Below, one piece after another: positions 17,534 to 27,384 of a stretch of 64,000 nucleotides of DNA. This DNA comes from Hyphomicrobiales bacterium (lineage in GTDB: Bacteria; Pseudomonadota; Alphaproteobacteria; Rhizobiales; Rhizobiaceae): contig JAFKJU010000029.1 of NCBI GenBank assembly GCA_017305935.1, positions 21,579 to 85,578 of the forward strand, written 5' to 3'. The notes under the pieces are model-generated. The model was not told where the DNA came from. It was given only the letters and a program-made list of their open reading frames with translations, and did not search any database. Numbering within the stretch: position 1 is the stretch's first letter; every line of letters starts with the position of its first letter. Made by a program: the position numbers and the translations under genes.

Positions 17534-18663
17534 GTGAAGAGGCCACCACCAACCCAACGCCGATGCGTCTGCGTGCCGAGCCGCCGCGCGTCACGCGCCT
17601 GTCGCGCAAGATGCTGGCCGGTGCCGGGGCTGTTGCGCTCCTCGGCATCGGCGGGGCGCTGATCTATGCGCTCCAGACGCGCGACATGAGCGGAAACGGT
17701 GAAGAACTCTATTCGACCGAGAATCGCGCCACGGCAGATGGACTGGCGGGTCTGCCGAAGGATTATACCGGGCCGGTCCTGGGGCCGGCATTGCCGGGCG
17801 ATCTCGGTGGCCCGATCCTGGATGCCCAGAACCGGGGTCAGCCCGTCACGCCGCCCGCCATGGCGACGCCTGCCCGCGATCCTGCCGAAGAGCGCCGGCT
17901 TGCCGAAGAAGAAGCTGCGCGTCTCAGTACAGTGTTCTTCCAGTCCGGGCCAAGAGTGGCGACGACGCCTGGCTCCAATATGCCGGGCCTTGCTGGCCTT
18001 GACCTTGGTGGCCAGCCCGCAACACAGGACCGCCACACGGCATTTCTGAATGGGCCGGTGGAACGGCAGACCGTTGCCATGGATCGGATCATGGCGCCAG
18101 CCTCGCCCTACATCCTTCAGGCAGGGGCCGTAATCCCGGCGGCGATGATTACCGGCATCCGCTCGGACCTTCCCGGCCAGATCACCGCGCAGGTCACGGA
18201 AAATGTCTATGACAGCCCGACCGGCAGCCTGCTGCTAATCCCGCAGGGAACGCGCATCATCGGTCAGTATGACGCCGGTGTGCAGTTCGGTCAGCGCCGC
18301 GTGCTGCTGGTCTGGAACCGCCTGATCCTGCCCAACGGCCGCTCTATCGTGCTGGAGCGCCAGCCCGGTGCGGACGCTTCCGGCTATGCCGGGCTGGAAG
18401 ATGGCGTTGATTACCACTGGTGGGATCTCATGAAGGCGGCGGGGCTGTCCACGCTGCTCGGCATCGGCACGGAACTGGCGACCGACGACGAGGATCGTCT
18501 GATCCGGGCCATCCGCGACGGAGCGCAGGATACCATCAATCAGGCAGGGCAACAGATCGTCCAGCGCCAGTTGCAGGTCGCGCCGACCCTGACGATCCGG
18601 CCGGGCTACCCGGTCAGGGTCATCGTTACCCGCGATCTCGTACTCGAACCTTATAGGAACTGA
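17530..18663 (+). CDS. trbI: TrbI, T4SS core channel protein (VirB10-like)
   Basis: A 377-residue protein: short cytoplasmic N-terminus, one membrane helix (about 34-52, GAGAVALLGIGGALIYAL), a proline-rich linker, and the C-terminal VirB10 beta-barrel domain (YILQAGAVIPAAMITGIRSD, LLIPQGTRIIGQYDAGVQFG, the NRLILPNGRSI segment, YPVRVIVTRDLVLEPY). Length is normal. It bridges inner and outer membranes. Last intact trb gene. Confidence 0.94.
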   Translation: MSEEATTNPTPMRLRAEPPRVTRLSRKMLAGAGAVALLGIGGALIYALQTRDMSGNGEELYSTENRATADGLAGLPKDYTGPVLGPALPGDLGGPILDAQNRGQPVTPPAMATPARDPAEERRLAEEEAARLSTVFFQSGPRVATTPGSNMPGLAGLDLGGQPATQDRHTAFLNGPVERQTVAMDRIMAPASPYILQAGAVIPAAMITGIRSDLPGQITAQVTENVYDSPTGSLLLIPQGTRIIGQYDAGVQFGQRRVLLVWNRLILPNGRSIVLERQPGADASGYAGLEDGVDYHWWDLMKAAGLSTLLGIGTELATDDEDRLIRAIRDGAQDTINQAGQQIVQRQLQVAPTLTIRPGYPVRVIVTRDLVLEPYRN

Positions 18664-18665
18664 CC

Positions 18666-18764
18666 ATGACGAAGCTGAAGCTCGGGCCTCTCATCGAAGA
18701 CAAACCCGTGAAGGTGGCGGTGGAACTGCCGGGGCCGCTGCACCGCGATCTTGCCGCCTATGCA
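18666..18764 (+). pseudogene. Truncated DUF2274 gene (trb operon end), broken at junction with inserted cassette
   Basis: The first 32 or so codons (MTKLKLGPLIEDKPVKVAVE then LPGPLHRDLAAYA) match the start of the DUF2274 protein that normally follows trbI in these operons. After about base 18763 the frame runs on to 18935 but the protein no longer resembles DUF2274. The rest of the gene was therefore replaced when the downstream cassette arrived. The point of change marks a recombination or insertion junction. Confidence 0.72.
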
Positions 18765-19861
18765 TGTGGTTTCCCATGCCCATCCTTTGGTCGGTTCTGG
18801 CGATCTCTATCGCCGAGGAACTTGGTGTGCCAGCACTGCCTGTCGGCAACGCGGTCGAAGCGCGCGTCATGCTTGAAGTCATCGCGGGCCCGCAGGATCG
18901 CCGCGTGCGAGGGGCGAGGAAGATGCAGGGCTTGAAGGATAGCAGTTTCCACAATCTAAGGCGTCGCGGAACTTATGTGGTTCAGCCGATCCGCATGGCG
19001 ATGGTGCAGCCTCTGGTCGCACTCGGGTTCGTGCAGGGCAGCCGCTACGGCGCGTTCCGCATACATAGCGCTGGCAGAGAGCTGTTGGAGCTGAATGCGA
19101 TGAAAGAACCGCGCCGTTTGCTTGGTGCCTGGGCGCATGGCAGACAGCCACATGGCCTGAAGGAGGCCCTGGCAGTGCTTTCCCCGGTTGGGGCTGTCCC
19201 GGAAGCGGTGCGTAAACTGATCCTTGCCCGATTGCTCGACGGAAATGATCCCGGCTCGACCCGGCGCCGGGATCTGGCGCGCCTCGGCACTGGCCCCAGT
19301 TCCACGCATTTGGACCAGGAAACCGCATTGGCGGGGGTTGCGCCGGATCACTGGTCAGATCTGCGCGCCGGAGCGGCTTTTATGGATATTCGCGATGCCG
19401 CGTTGACGGTGTTGGACCAGTTGGAACAGCACCTGCTGAAGCTTCGCGACGATAATCAGCCTGTGCGCCTTTCAGAAGCGGAGGCAGCCGAAGTCGCCGT
19501 CGAGCCGCTGAAACAATTGCGAGATCTGGCCTCGGCAAAAGGCGCGCTTGTCGATCAGGGCAATGAGGAGACTAGCCGCAGATTGATCGCGGAAATCCGA
19601 AATCTGTCCGATCAGCAGCTGATCCAGAGGCTGGCCGAGCGCGATTCTACCGTAATTTGTCAGTGCGAAGGCCACATTGTTCTCGGGCCGGCTGCGGGCG
19701 AGTTGCGGGGCAGCTCGGAGACCCAGGACGAGAATCGGCCTCCTCAGGACGAGGCCTTCGCGCCGCAGCTTTTCCGGCTGCACAATCTTCATTGTCTGGT
19801 GACGGAGCTGTCCGGAAAGGTGAACCCGGGCAGCCGTGACGCGGGATCGGAGGCCGTCTGA
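18764..19861 (+). CDS. Unrecognised protein, first gene of PLD/helicase cassette (possibly 5'-truncated)
   Basis: Up to 365 residues; family not recognised. A segment around residues 60-105 (RGTYVVQPIRMAMVQPLVAL, then LGFVQGSRYGAFRIHSAGREL) has the helix-turn-helix plus wing look of a winged-helix domain, so DNA binding is possible. The rest is mainly helical, with a conserved-looking C-terminus (PQLFRLHNLHCLVTELSGKV). The first 20-40 residues fall at the junction with the broken DUF2274 gene and no good ribosome-binding site is visible for ATG 18764, so the native N-terminus may be lost. The stop overlaps the next start by one base (TGATG), indicating a co-translated three-gene system. Confidence 0.7.
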   Translation: MWFPMPILWSVLAISIAEELGVPALPVGNAVEARVMLEVIAGPQDRRVRGARKMQGLKDSSFHNLRRRGTYVVQPIRMAMVQPLVALGFVQGSRYGAFRIHSAGRELLELNAMKEPRRLLGAWAHGRQPHGLKEALAVLSPVGAVPEAVRKLILARLLDGNDPGSTRRRDLARLGTGPSSTHLDQETALAGVAPDHWSDLRAGAAFMDIRDAALTVLDQLEQHLLKLRDDNQPVRLSEAEAAEVAVEPLKQLRDLASAKGALVDQGNEETSRRLIAEIRNLSDQQLIQRLAERDSTVICQCEGHIVLGPAAGELRGSSETQDENRPPQDEAFAPQLFRLHNLHCLVTELSGKVNPGSRDAGSEAV

Positions 19862-21663
19862 TGCAGAACACGACGCTCTACTCCCTCTTCATGCCGCCCG
19901 AAGATTGTTATGGCGACTTTGGCCTTATGTGCGGCTTCACCGCGACGCGGCAGGTCCTGGGGCAGATCCGCCGAACATTCACAGGCGAGATGGCGCGCCC
20001 GGTGCTGGCCGCCTTCATCCATCCAACCGTGAATGCGATCTCGGACGTTCCGGGACTTGCCTGGATGTGGATGCGCCTCGTGGGACGCGGCTACAACCTT
20101 CTCCATGCCAAGGTGGCGCTTCTGGGTTTTCGCAAGCGCGGCGGAGATGGCTATGTCATTCGCCTCGCTGTCAGCACGGGGAACTGGACACAGGATCCGC
20201 TTACTCGCAGCATCGACCTGTTCTGGTCGATCGATCTGGACTCTGCTGTGCCTGACGCACAGGACATAGCCGATATCCGCGCCGCGCATGAGATGTTTGG
20301 CTGGCTGCGCGAGCGGGCAGATTGCGCCCTGATCGAACGCAGTTTTGACGGGCACCGGCCAGACGCCTTGCTGGAGGCCGCGATCACAGCCTTGCCCACG
20401 TCATCCGCGCGTCCCCGCTTCATCGACAGCCGCAATCAGGCGCTGTTTCCTCAGGTGGTCGAGCGCCTGGGTACGAAGAAGAAGGCCGACCGTCTCATCC
20501 TCGGGTCTGGCTATTTCGAGAGCGACGGCGATGGTGCTGCTGGCCTGCCAGAGCGACTGCGCCGCGCATTGGTGCAGGAGAAATCCCTGACGAAAACAGC
20601 GGCTCTTGACCTGTTTCTCAACCCGTCCTCCTGTCAGGGGCTTGCTGCCCGGGCCGGTGCCTTGATTGACGCAGGCTGGAACTTGCGCCCTCCGCGCTCT
20701 GTCTTGCATGGAACTGATGGGTGCCTGCATGCAAAATTTGTGGTGCTGGCGTCGGGCGAGACCGAGGCCTCGGGACGGGCTTATCTTGGATCCGGCAATC
20801 TGAGCATGAACGGGTTTGAGCGTGCCGCAAGCGCCGGGGGAAACCTTGAGGCAGGTGTGATCGTCGATCTGCCGGGGGGGCTGAAATGGCCGCGACGCAG
20901 AGACACGCGGAACGGTATCGCCGCTGTTTTGCCGATCCAGTTCACTGATGTGGTGACGCCCGAGGCCCTGCAGCAAGGGGAAGGCTTTGTGCGCCCCGAT
21001 GAGCCAGAAACCCAGCCGCCAGTTGCGTGGCTTATATGGCAAGACGGGGTGCTCTCGGCCCCCGAAGATAAATCGGTGATGGTGATTGGTGTCGATGCGG
21101 CTCAGGCCCAGACACCTTGTCCATGGCCTGCACCGGCTCCAGCGATTGTGACACTCGCGGAGGGCGGCTGGCGGCTGCCTGTCATTTCTTCCGAAGCACT
21201 TGTTGTCGCTCGCCCCTCCGATATGTCGGTCGAAGATATCCTTGCCAGCCTTGGCTCATTTCCCGAGCCAGGTGATGCTGACAGCGAAGATGAGGGTGAG
21301 GAAGGCGAAGAGCCGCTCACCGACGCCTCAGATACCACCGAAGCTCCGCCAGCTGCCTATCCCATTCGCAGGATGATGGAACTTCTGGTGCGTCTTTGTG
21401 AGACACAGGCAAGGTTGGACCCGCGGGACTGGCAAAGGTGGTGTCGGGAGTTGCAACAGAACCTTTGCGCTATCGCGTCTCGCGAAAAAACGATGCTCGA
21501 GTTCTTCCGGAAGGCTAGGGCAAATCCTCTGCCTGCTCTAGCAGATCCGCGTATGCGCCCGGAAGGGGTTTCGCCAGACCTATTGAGAGATACGCTTTTG
21601 GCAGTGTCCGTCGCGTGGGAGCTCAGCGCTTACCCATCGCTCTGGGAACGGGAGGCCGCGTGA
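19861..21663 (+). CDS. Phospholipase D / Tdp1-like phosphodiesterase of the cassette
   Basis: A 600-residue protein with two PLD-type half-sites. The first is LHAKVALLGF (H82, K84) with STGNW (N108); the second is LHAKFVVLAS (H290, K292) with LGSGNLSMNGF (N313). Neither has the aspartate of the canonical HxKxxxxD motif. The H-x-K...N arrangement instead resembles tyrosyl-DNA phosphodiesterase 1, suggesting a nucleic-acid phosphodiester or protein-DNA adduct substrate rather than a lipid. The C-terminal 180 residues include an acidic linker (EDEGEEGEEP). No signal peptide, so cytoplasmic. One-base overlaps couple it to both neighbours. Confidence 0.85.
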   Translation: MQNTTLYSLFMPPEDCYGDFGLMCGFTATRQVLGQIRRTFTGEMARPVLAAFIHPTVNAISDVPGLAWMWMRLVGRGYNLLHAKVALLGFRKRGGDGYVIRLAVSTGNWTQDPLTRSIDLFWSIDLDSAVPDAQDIADIRAAHEMFGWLRERADCALIERSFDGHRPDALLEAAITALPTSSARPRFIDSRNQALFPQVVERLGTKKKADRLILGSGYFESDGDGAAGLPERLRRALVQEKSLTKTAALDLFLNPSSCQGLAARAGALIDAGWNLRPPRSVLHGTDGCLHAKFVVLASGETEASGRAYLGSGNLSMNGFERAASAGGNLEAGVIVDLPGGLKWPRRRDTRNGIAAVLPIQFTDVVTPEALQQGEGFVRPDEPETQPPVAWLIWQDGVLSAPEDKSVMVIGVDAAQAQTPCPWPAPAPAIVTLAEGGWRLPVISSEALVVARPSDMSVEDILASLGSFPEPGDADSEDEGEEGEEPLTDASDTTEAPPAAYPIRRMMELLVRLCETQARLDPRDWQRWCRELQQNLCAIASREKTMLEFFRKARANPLPALADPRMRPEGVSPDLLRDTLLAVSVAWELSAYPSLWEREAA

Positions 21664-24221
21664 TGGTGGACTGGAACGAGGTCGCGAGCATTCTGGATCG
21701 TATCGCAGGGACGTCTGATGATACCCTGCTAGATCATGGCCAGAAGGCGAGTGTCACAGAACTAGCGTGCCGTATCCGGGCGGGCCAACGCTCGGCCCTG
21801 CTGGCTGATGAGGTGGGTATGGGCAAGACCCGCATTGCGGCGGCACTGATCGCAGCGGTGCGGGAGGCGGGCGGGCGCAGCGCCATTGTTCTGCCCGCGG
21901 GCCTTGGGGCACAATGGCAACAGGAACTGAAACGGTTCAACGCCGACGACAAGACATTGCTGCCGCTGCGCAGCTATGATGGTTTCATCTCCGGTTTCTT
22001 GCACGATACCGATGCGGAGGGGAGCGCAAGACGGATACACAGCCATAAGGAGTGGCTTTCGGATCGCCGCAAGCAGCGTGAGTTGCCGGAGAACGGCTGG
22101 GCCGCCGAAGAGATCATAATGATCTCTCATTCCTTCGCGAACATGCAGTTTCCCAATCGTGGAGAAGGCCCCGCTGGAGGCTGGCGCCGGGAACTCTTAC
22201 CCAACGTCGCCCGCCTGATTGACGGCCGACGGCGCAACTTCATGCGCGAAAATTTCCATTCGGGTGAGGTGGGCTATGTATATGCCAGTCGCCGTGCGGC
22301 GCGGCACATTGCCCAAACGATTCTGGACCACGAACTGCCGCGCGATGCCATTAACGGCGATCAGAAATGGCTTTCGGCGGACGATTACAAGAACAGGATC
22401 CTGCCGCTGATCGGCTATGGCCTGGGTCAGTTTGATCTCATAGTCGTTGACGAAGCCCACAAGGCGCGCGGCGCAGATTCAAGCCTTTCGCGCATTCTCG
22501 GCCCGGTAAGCTGGGAAGCGGATGATCCTTTTCGTCTGGGCATGACCGCAACCCCGGTCGAGCTGGACTCCAGCCAGTGGATCGACACGCTGGAGCGGCT
22601 CAATGGTCGCGATGGCAATCAGGATATGACTGCGCTCGCAGCGCTGACGGAATGGATCACCGGCTATGTGGATGTTGTTCGTCGGATTCAAACCGAAGAA
22701 CTGGACGAGACGCTGACCGGGGAATTCGAGACCTCCGCCCGGCAGTTCTGCGCAGCATTGCGACCATACGTCCTGCGCCGGGACAAACGCAGTGACCCCG
22801 AATTCTGCGTCTTCAAAGACAGTCATGGTGATTATCGTGAGGTCACCGATATCCCGGTTTCACCGGAGGCAGAGGGTTTTACCCGTGACTGGTTGCGCCG
22901 CTTTTGTGCGGCTGAGGCGCTGTCGTTACTCCCTCAGGATGATCCGCGTGTGAAACGGGTCAGGCTCGCCGTTGCCCAGGGGTATGGGTTCGGCTTTGGA
23001 GAGGATGAGGAAGACAGCCCTTCTGGCATGACAGATGCAAAACTCGTTGGTCCGGCGGGGTTTTGGACGGAAGCTTTCACCGCTGAGAGCAACGACATCT
23101 ATAGCCACCCTGCGATCCTGGCGGCTGTGAGACAAATCGAGGCCTATACACGGGCCGGCGAGAAAGTGCTCGTCTTCGGCAGGTTCCTGACGCCGATGAA
23201 TGTGCTGACCAGACTGCTGGACGCGCGTGAGATGCTGCGTCGTTTGCGAGACGGACAGCACTGGCCTGCCAGTGGGATCGGGGAAAGCAATATAGCAGCC
23301 GTCATTGCGGCGATGAGGGATCCTGATCTTGCGGTGGCGGGTGGGGTCGACGAAATCGATGTGATGTTGAAAACCCGCTATCAGGAGTGGGCGAGCGAGC
23401 GCCGGGCTGAACTCGCACGGCTTCATCGGGAGTTGGAAGACCTTGCGCTGGAGGGAGGAGCTGCTGCATTTCTGTCAGAGATTCTGCGCCATGAGGACGG
23501 CAAACAAGACCTTCAATTCGGGGCATTGCTCGAGGCACTTGGTGGCAGGCGGGAAGTTGCGGGCGCTTCCTGGACGGGGCGGGAAATGCTCGGGCTGTTC
23601 GAAAAACTGCTCATGGAGCTTGCCGGGGATGATGAAGCAGAGAACAACGATACGCAGAAAGCCAGGCTGGATGCCTGGCTGAACGATTATTCCGGGCGCG
23701 AGGGCAACTTCGCCAGGATGATGTCAGGCGCAACCGCACCGCAAACGCGGCGTATGCTGCAATCTGCATTCAACCGGTCGTCCAGTTGGCCGATGGTGCT
23801 ACTCGCGCAATCCCGCGTCGGGCGTGAGGGCCTGAATCTGCATGAGGCCTGTCGCACAGTGATTCTACTGCACGCGGAGTGGAATCCCGGCATTGTCGAG
23901 CAGCAGATTGGGCGTGTGGATCGCAAGAACAGTCTTTGGCTTCGCGAATGGCGGAAATGGAGGGATCATGGTGATGGTCTCCCGCCCCGCATTCGGGTTC
24001 ACCCTGTTGTCGTCAGTGGCACATACGACGATCACAACTGGCAGGTTCTCAAGGCGCGTTGGCTGGAACTGAGGGCGCAGTTGCATGGCGATGTCCTGCG
24101 TCCCGTTCCAGGTCGGTCAGAGGTGATAGATGACAAACGAACCTGCGCTGACCGCGTTCGGCGCGCAGTGCCGGATTTTTCGCCGCCGCTCTCAGCTTGC
24201 GATATCAGCTCGCTGGATTGA
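21663..24221 (+). CDS. SNF2/RapA-type superfamily 2 helicase of the cassette
   Basis: An 852-residue helicase-like ATPase. Motif I is LLADEVGMGKTRIAAALIAA (about 47-66), motif II VVDEAHKARG (DEAH at 263-266), motif III MTATPVE (about 294-300), motif V QSRVGREGLNL, and motif VI QQIGRVDR (ending at 754). The DEVGxGKT spelling and the helicase-C pattern are those of RapA/HepA-like double-stranded DNA translocases. A helical insertion of about 200 residues separates the two RecA lobes. ATG 21663 overlaps the PLD stop (TGATG). The 3' end overlaps convergent arcC by 17 bases, so the last few residues may be junction-derived. Confidence 0.88.
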   Translation: MVDWNEVASILDRIAGTSDDTLLDHGQKASVTELACRIRAGQRSALLADEVGMGKTRIAAALIAAVREAGGRSAIVLPAGLGAQWQQELKRFNADDKTLLPLRSYDGFISGFLHDTDAEGSARRIHSHKEWLSDRRKQRELPENGWAAEEIIMISHSFANMQFPNRGEGPAGGWRRELLPNVARLIDGRRRNFMRENFHSGEVGYVYASRRAARHIAQTILDHELPRDAINGDQKWLSADDYKNRILPLIGYGLGQFDLIVVDEAHKARGADSSLSRILGPVSWEADDPFRLGMTATPVELDSSQWIDTLERLNGRDGNQDMTALAALTEWITGYVDVVRRIQTEELDETLTGEFETSARQFCAALRPYVLRRDKRSDPEFCVFKDSHGDYREVTDIPVSPEAEGFTRDWLRRFCAAEALSLLPQDDPRVKRVRLAVAQGYGFGFGEDEEDSPSGMTDAKLVGPAGFWTEAFTAESNDIYSHPAILAAVRQIEAYTRAGEKVLVFGRFLTPMNVLTRLLDAREMLRRLRDGQHWPASGIGESNIAAVIAAMRDPDLAVAGGVDEIDVMLKTRYQEWASERRAELARLHRELEDLALEGGAAAFLSEILRHEDGKQDLQFGALLEALGGRREVAGASWTGREMLGLFEKLLMELAGDDEAENNDTQKARLDAWLNDYSGREGNFARMMSGATAPQTRRMLQSAFNRSSSWPMVLLAQSRVGREGLNLHEACRTVILLHAEWNPGIVEQQIGRVDRKNSLWLREWRKWRDHGDGLPPRIRVHPVVVSGTYDDHNWQVLKARWLELRAQLHGDVLRPVPGRSEVIDDKRTCADRVRRAVPDFSPPLSACDISSLD

Positions 24222-25131
24222 TCGCCTGAAGCGTCACCAACGTGCCTTGCCGCCCTTCTAGAATCCCGCGCGCATCTTCAAGCCGGCCTATTCCAGCAAT
24301 CCCGCCCGCGTTCGCAAAATCGCACGCCGCTTCGACTTTCGGTCGCATGGACCCGGCCGCGAACATATCGCTGGTCAATTCGGCAGGCGTTACTTTGCGG
24401 ATCGGCCGCCTATCCACCGTTCCCCACCCCTCATAAACGGCGTCCACGTCGGTCAGCATCAGGAAAGCGTCGGCCCCGAGCGCCCTGGCGAGAAGCCCGG
24501 CTGCTTTGTCCTTGTCGATCACCGCTTCCAGTCCCCGAAGCGTCCCATCGGCTTCGCGCATGACCGGGATACCTCCACCGCCGGCGCAGATGACAGTGAC
24601 GCCAGCCTCCACAAGGAGCCTGATCGTCTCGATCTGGGTAATATGCTGAGGTAGTGGTGACGGGACGACCCGGCGCCAGCGGCCCTGCGCTTCTTCTACC
24701 ATCGGCCAGCCATATGCCTCTTTCGCCTTTAGCGCCTCGTTCTGCGTGTAGACCGGACCTATCGGCTTTTCCGCGCGAGCGAAGGCGGGATCGTCCCGGT
24801 CCACCTCGATCTGGGTCAGCAGTGTCGCGATCCTTGAACCCGCAGGCATCGCATTGGTCAGCTCCTGCTCGACCAGATAGCCGATCATGCCGACGCTCTC
24901 TGCACCCAGGACATCGAGCGGATAGGGGTCGACGTCTTTGTAGGCCGCCGCCTGCAAGGCGAGGAGACCGACCTGTGGTCCGTTTCCATGGGCGACCACG
25001 ATGTCATGGTCGCGCGCCAGATCGGCCATCGCTGCGGCCGCCTTGCGAACGTTGGTGCGTTGCGCATCGGCCGTCATTGGCTCGCCGCGCTTGAGGAGCG
25101 CATTACCGCCCAGTGCTATCACGACCCTCAT
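24205..25131 (-). CDS. arcC: Carbamate kinase
   Basis: Last enzyme of the arginine deiminase pathway: carbamoyl phosphate + ADP gives ATP + ammonia + CO2. 308 residues, cytoplasmic. The N-terminal MRVVIALGGNALLKRG and VVAHGNGPQVGLLALQ motifs, VICAGGGGIPV and the VIDKDKAAGLLARALGADAF segment are all present, as in full-length enzymes. Last gene of the minus-strand arcDABC operon, 1 base after arcB. Converges with the helicase gene. Confidence 0.96.
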   Translation of the reverse strand: MRVVIALGGNALLKRGEPMTADAQRTNVRKAAAAMADLARDHDIVVAHGNGPQVGLLALQAAAYKDVDPYPLDVLGAESVGMIGYLVEQELTNAMPAGSRIATLLTQIEVDRDDPAFARAEKPIGPVYTQNEALKAKEAYGWPMVEEAQGRWRRVVPSPLPQHITQIETIRLLVEAGVTVICAGGGGIPVMREADGTLRGLEAVIDKDKAAGLLARALGADAFLMLTDVDAVYEGWGTVDRRPIRKVTPAELTSDMFAAGSMRPKVEAACDFANAGGIAGIGRLEDARGILEGRQGTLVTLQAINPAS

Positions 25132-25132
25132 G

Positions 25133-26134
25133 TCACGACCCCAAGGTTGCGACCAGCAGGGCCTTGATCGTGTGCATTCGGTTTTCCGCCTGGTCGAAGA
25201 CGATGGACGCTTCGGACTCGAAGACCTCTTCGGTCACTTCCATGCTGTCGATGCCGTATTGCTGGAAGATCTTCTCGCCGACCTCGGTCTCGCGATTGTG
25301 GAACGCGGGCAGGCAGTGCATGAATTTCGCATGCGGATTGCCCGTCGCCGCCATGATGCCAGCGGTGACACGATAGGGTGTGAGCAGTTCAATGCGTTCC
25401 TTCCAGACCGAGTCCGGCTCCCCCATTGACACCCACACATCGGTGTAGACGAAATCGCAGCCGTTGACGGCCTCGTAAGGATCTTCGGTCAGGGCGATCT
25501 TCGCACCGGTCCTGGCTGCGATCTCCTGGCACTGACGCACCAAATGGTCCTCAGGCCAGCAGGCTTTCGGCGCGCCGAGGCGCACATCCATGCCGATCTG
25601 CGCGGCGCCTGCCAGCAGCGAGTTGCCCATGTTGTTTCCGGCGTCACCGAGGAAGGCGAAACTTACCTGGGACAGGTGCTTGCGCGTGTATTCCCGCATG
25701 GTCAGGAAATCGGCGAGAATCTGCGTCGGATGGAACTCGTCGGTCAGTCCGTTGTAGACCGGAACGCCGGCATAGGCCGCCAAGGTTTCCGCCTGTTCCT
25801 GTCCGAAGCCGCGATACTCGATGCCGTCATACATCCGCCCGAGAACGCGGGCGGTATCCTTCATCGACTCCTTCTTGCCGATCTGGGTGCCGGTTGGCCC
25901 GAGATAGGTAACGTGGGCGCCCTGGTCATAGGCGGCCACCTCGAAACCCGTGCGTGTGCGCGTCGAATCCTTCTCGAAGATCAGCGCGACGTTCTTGCCT
26001 TTCAGGCGTTGCTCCTCGTAGCCGCCATATTTCGCCTGCTTGAGCGAAGCTGACAGTTTGAGCAGGAAACGGATCTCGTCCGGCGTGAAATCGAGCAGCT
26101 TCAGGACACTGCGACCTCTCAGGTTAACGGGCAT
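25133..26134 (-). CDS. arcB: Ornithine carbamoyltransferase (catabolic)
   Basis: Converts citrulline + phosphate to ornithine + carbamoyl phosphate in the deiminase pathway. 333 residues. The carbamoyl-phosphate site [28 protein letters not shown] and the ornithine-site [15 protein letters not shown] are intact. The operon position between arcA and arcC points to the catabolic paralogue rather than biosynthetic argF. A Shine-Dalgarno (AAGGAGG) lies just upstream on the minus strand. Confidence 0.95.
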   Translation of the reverse strand: MPVNLRGRSVLKLLDFTPDEIRFLLKLSASLKQAKYGGYEEQRLKGKNVALIFEKDSTRTRTGFEVAAYDQGAHVTYLGPTGTQIGKKESMKDTARVLGRMYDGIEYRGFGQEQAETLAAYAGVPVYNGLTDEFHPTQILADFLTMREYTRKHLSQVSFAFLGDAGNNMGNSLLAGAAQIGMDVRLGAPKACWPEDHLVRQCQEIAARTGAKIALTEDPYEAVNGCDFVYTDVWVSMGEPDSVWKERIELLTPYRVTAGIMAATGNPHAKFMHCLPAFHNRETEVGEKIFQQYGIDSMEVTEEVFESEASIVFDQAENRMHTIKALLVATLGS

Positions 26135-26146
26135 GATAGACCTCCT

Positions 26147-27373
26147 TTAAACCGGATCCCGGATGAGGGGGCACGTCATGCAATGACCGCCACCCCTGCC
26201 GCGGCCGAGTTCGGCGCCCGGCACGGTGATGACCTCTACGCCTGCCTTGCGCAGTTGGGTGTTGGTGTAGGTGTTGCGGTCGTAAGCGACGACGACGCCA
26301 GGCTCGAGCGCCACGACGTTGTTGCCGTCATCCCATTGCTCGCGTTCAGCGACATAGGCATCGCCGCCCGTCTCGACCACGCGCAACTGCTTCAGCCCCA
26401 GCACCTCGGCCGCGACCTCTACGAGCGGCCGCTCTTCCTTGCGTACATCGATCGTGCCTTCGCGCTCGCCCGGACGAATGGAATAGGGCTCGATCTTGTG
26501 GGCGACATCCGCAAACAGCGTCACGAGATCGCGGTCGCAGAAGCTGAAGACGGTGTCGAGGTGCATGGAGGCGCGCTCGATAGGCAGTTTGCAGGCGATC
26601 ACTCTTTCCGCGCCGCCCTGTGCGAACAGCGACCGCGCGAGCTGACCGACGGCCTGTGGTGTCGTCCGCTCGCCCATGCCCACAAGAACCGTTCCGTTGC
26701 CGATCGGCATGACGTCGCCCCCCTCGAGAGTGGCAAGGCCGTGGTCCTTGTCGGGATCGCCCCACCAGACCGGGAAGCCCATGTCGCGGAAATCCGGGTG
26801 GAAGCGATAGATGGCGGCGATGTTGACGGTCTCGAGCTTGCGCGCGTTCCAGCGCATCGGATTGAGCGTGACGCCGCCATAGATCCAGCAGGTCGTGTCA
26901 CGGGTAAAGAGGTGATTGGGAAGCGGCGGCAGGACAAAATCCTCCGGCCGCAGCGTTTCGGCGAGAAGGCCGGCGCTTTTGATCGGTAACTCCGTCTTGC
27001 TCAGTCCGCCCAGCAGGATCAGGGAAAGGGCGTCCGCCTCGATCTCCATCAGATGCGCCCTGAGATCATCGGCGAAGCCGACGCCAACCGTGTCGTCATT
27101 GACCCGCCGTTCAAGAAGCCATCGGCGAGCCTCGGGAATCTGTAGCGTTTCTACCAGCATCTCGCGCAGAAACACGACCTCGACGCCGCGATGGCGCATG
27201 GCGTCCACGAAGGTCAGATGCTCGACGCGGGCCTGCTTGACCCAGATGACGTCGTCGAAGAGCAGTTCGTGGCAATTCGACGGGGTGAGCCGGGCAAGCG
27301 CTGCCCCAGGTCGATGGACCAGAACGCGCCGAAGCTTGCCGACCTCGGAATGGACTCCGTAGGCGTGGGGCAT
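26147..27373 (-). CDS. arcA: Arginine deiminase
   Basis: Hydrolyses arginine to citrulline and ammonia. 408 residues, the usual length. The start is placed at 27373 (protein begins [20 protein letters not shown]) because AAGGAG sits 7 bases upstream; a longer frame to 27469 overlaps arcD and has no homologous look. Visible motifs are [28 protein letters not shown], the His-containing [13 protein letters not shown] and the catalytic cysteine in [10 protein letters not shown] at the C-terminus. Second gene of the arc operon. Confidence 0.96.
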   Translation of the reverse strand: MPHAYGVHSEVGKLRRVLVHRPGAALARLTPSNCHELLFDDVIWVKQARVEHLTFVDAMRHRGVEVVFLREMLVETLQIPEARRWLLERRVNDDTVGVGFADDLRAHLMEIEADALSLILLGGLSKTELPIKSAGLLAETLRPEDFVLPPLPNHLFTRDTTCWIYGGVTLNPMRWNARKLETVNIAAIYRFHPDFRDMGFPVWWGDPDKDHGLATLEGGDVMPIGNGTVLVGMGERTTPQAVGQLARSLFAQGGAERVIACKLPIERASMHLDTVFSFCDRDLVTLFADVAHKIEPYSIRPGEREGTIDVRKEERPLVEVAAEVLGLKQLRVVETGGDAYVAEREQWDDGNNVVALEPGVVVAYDRNTYTNTQLRKAGVEVITVPGAELGRGRGGGHCMTCPLIRDPV

Positions 27374-27384
27374 GACAATCTCCT

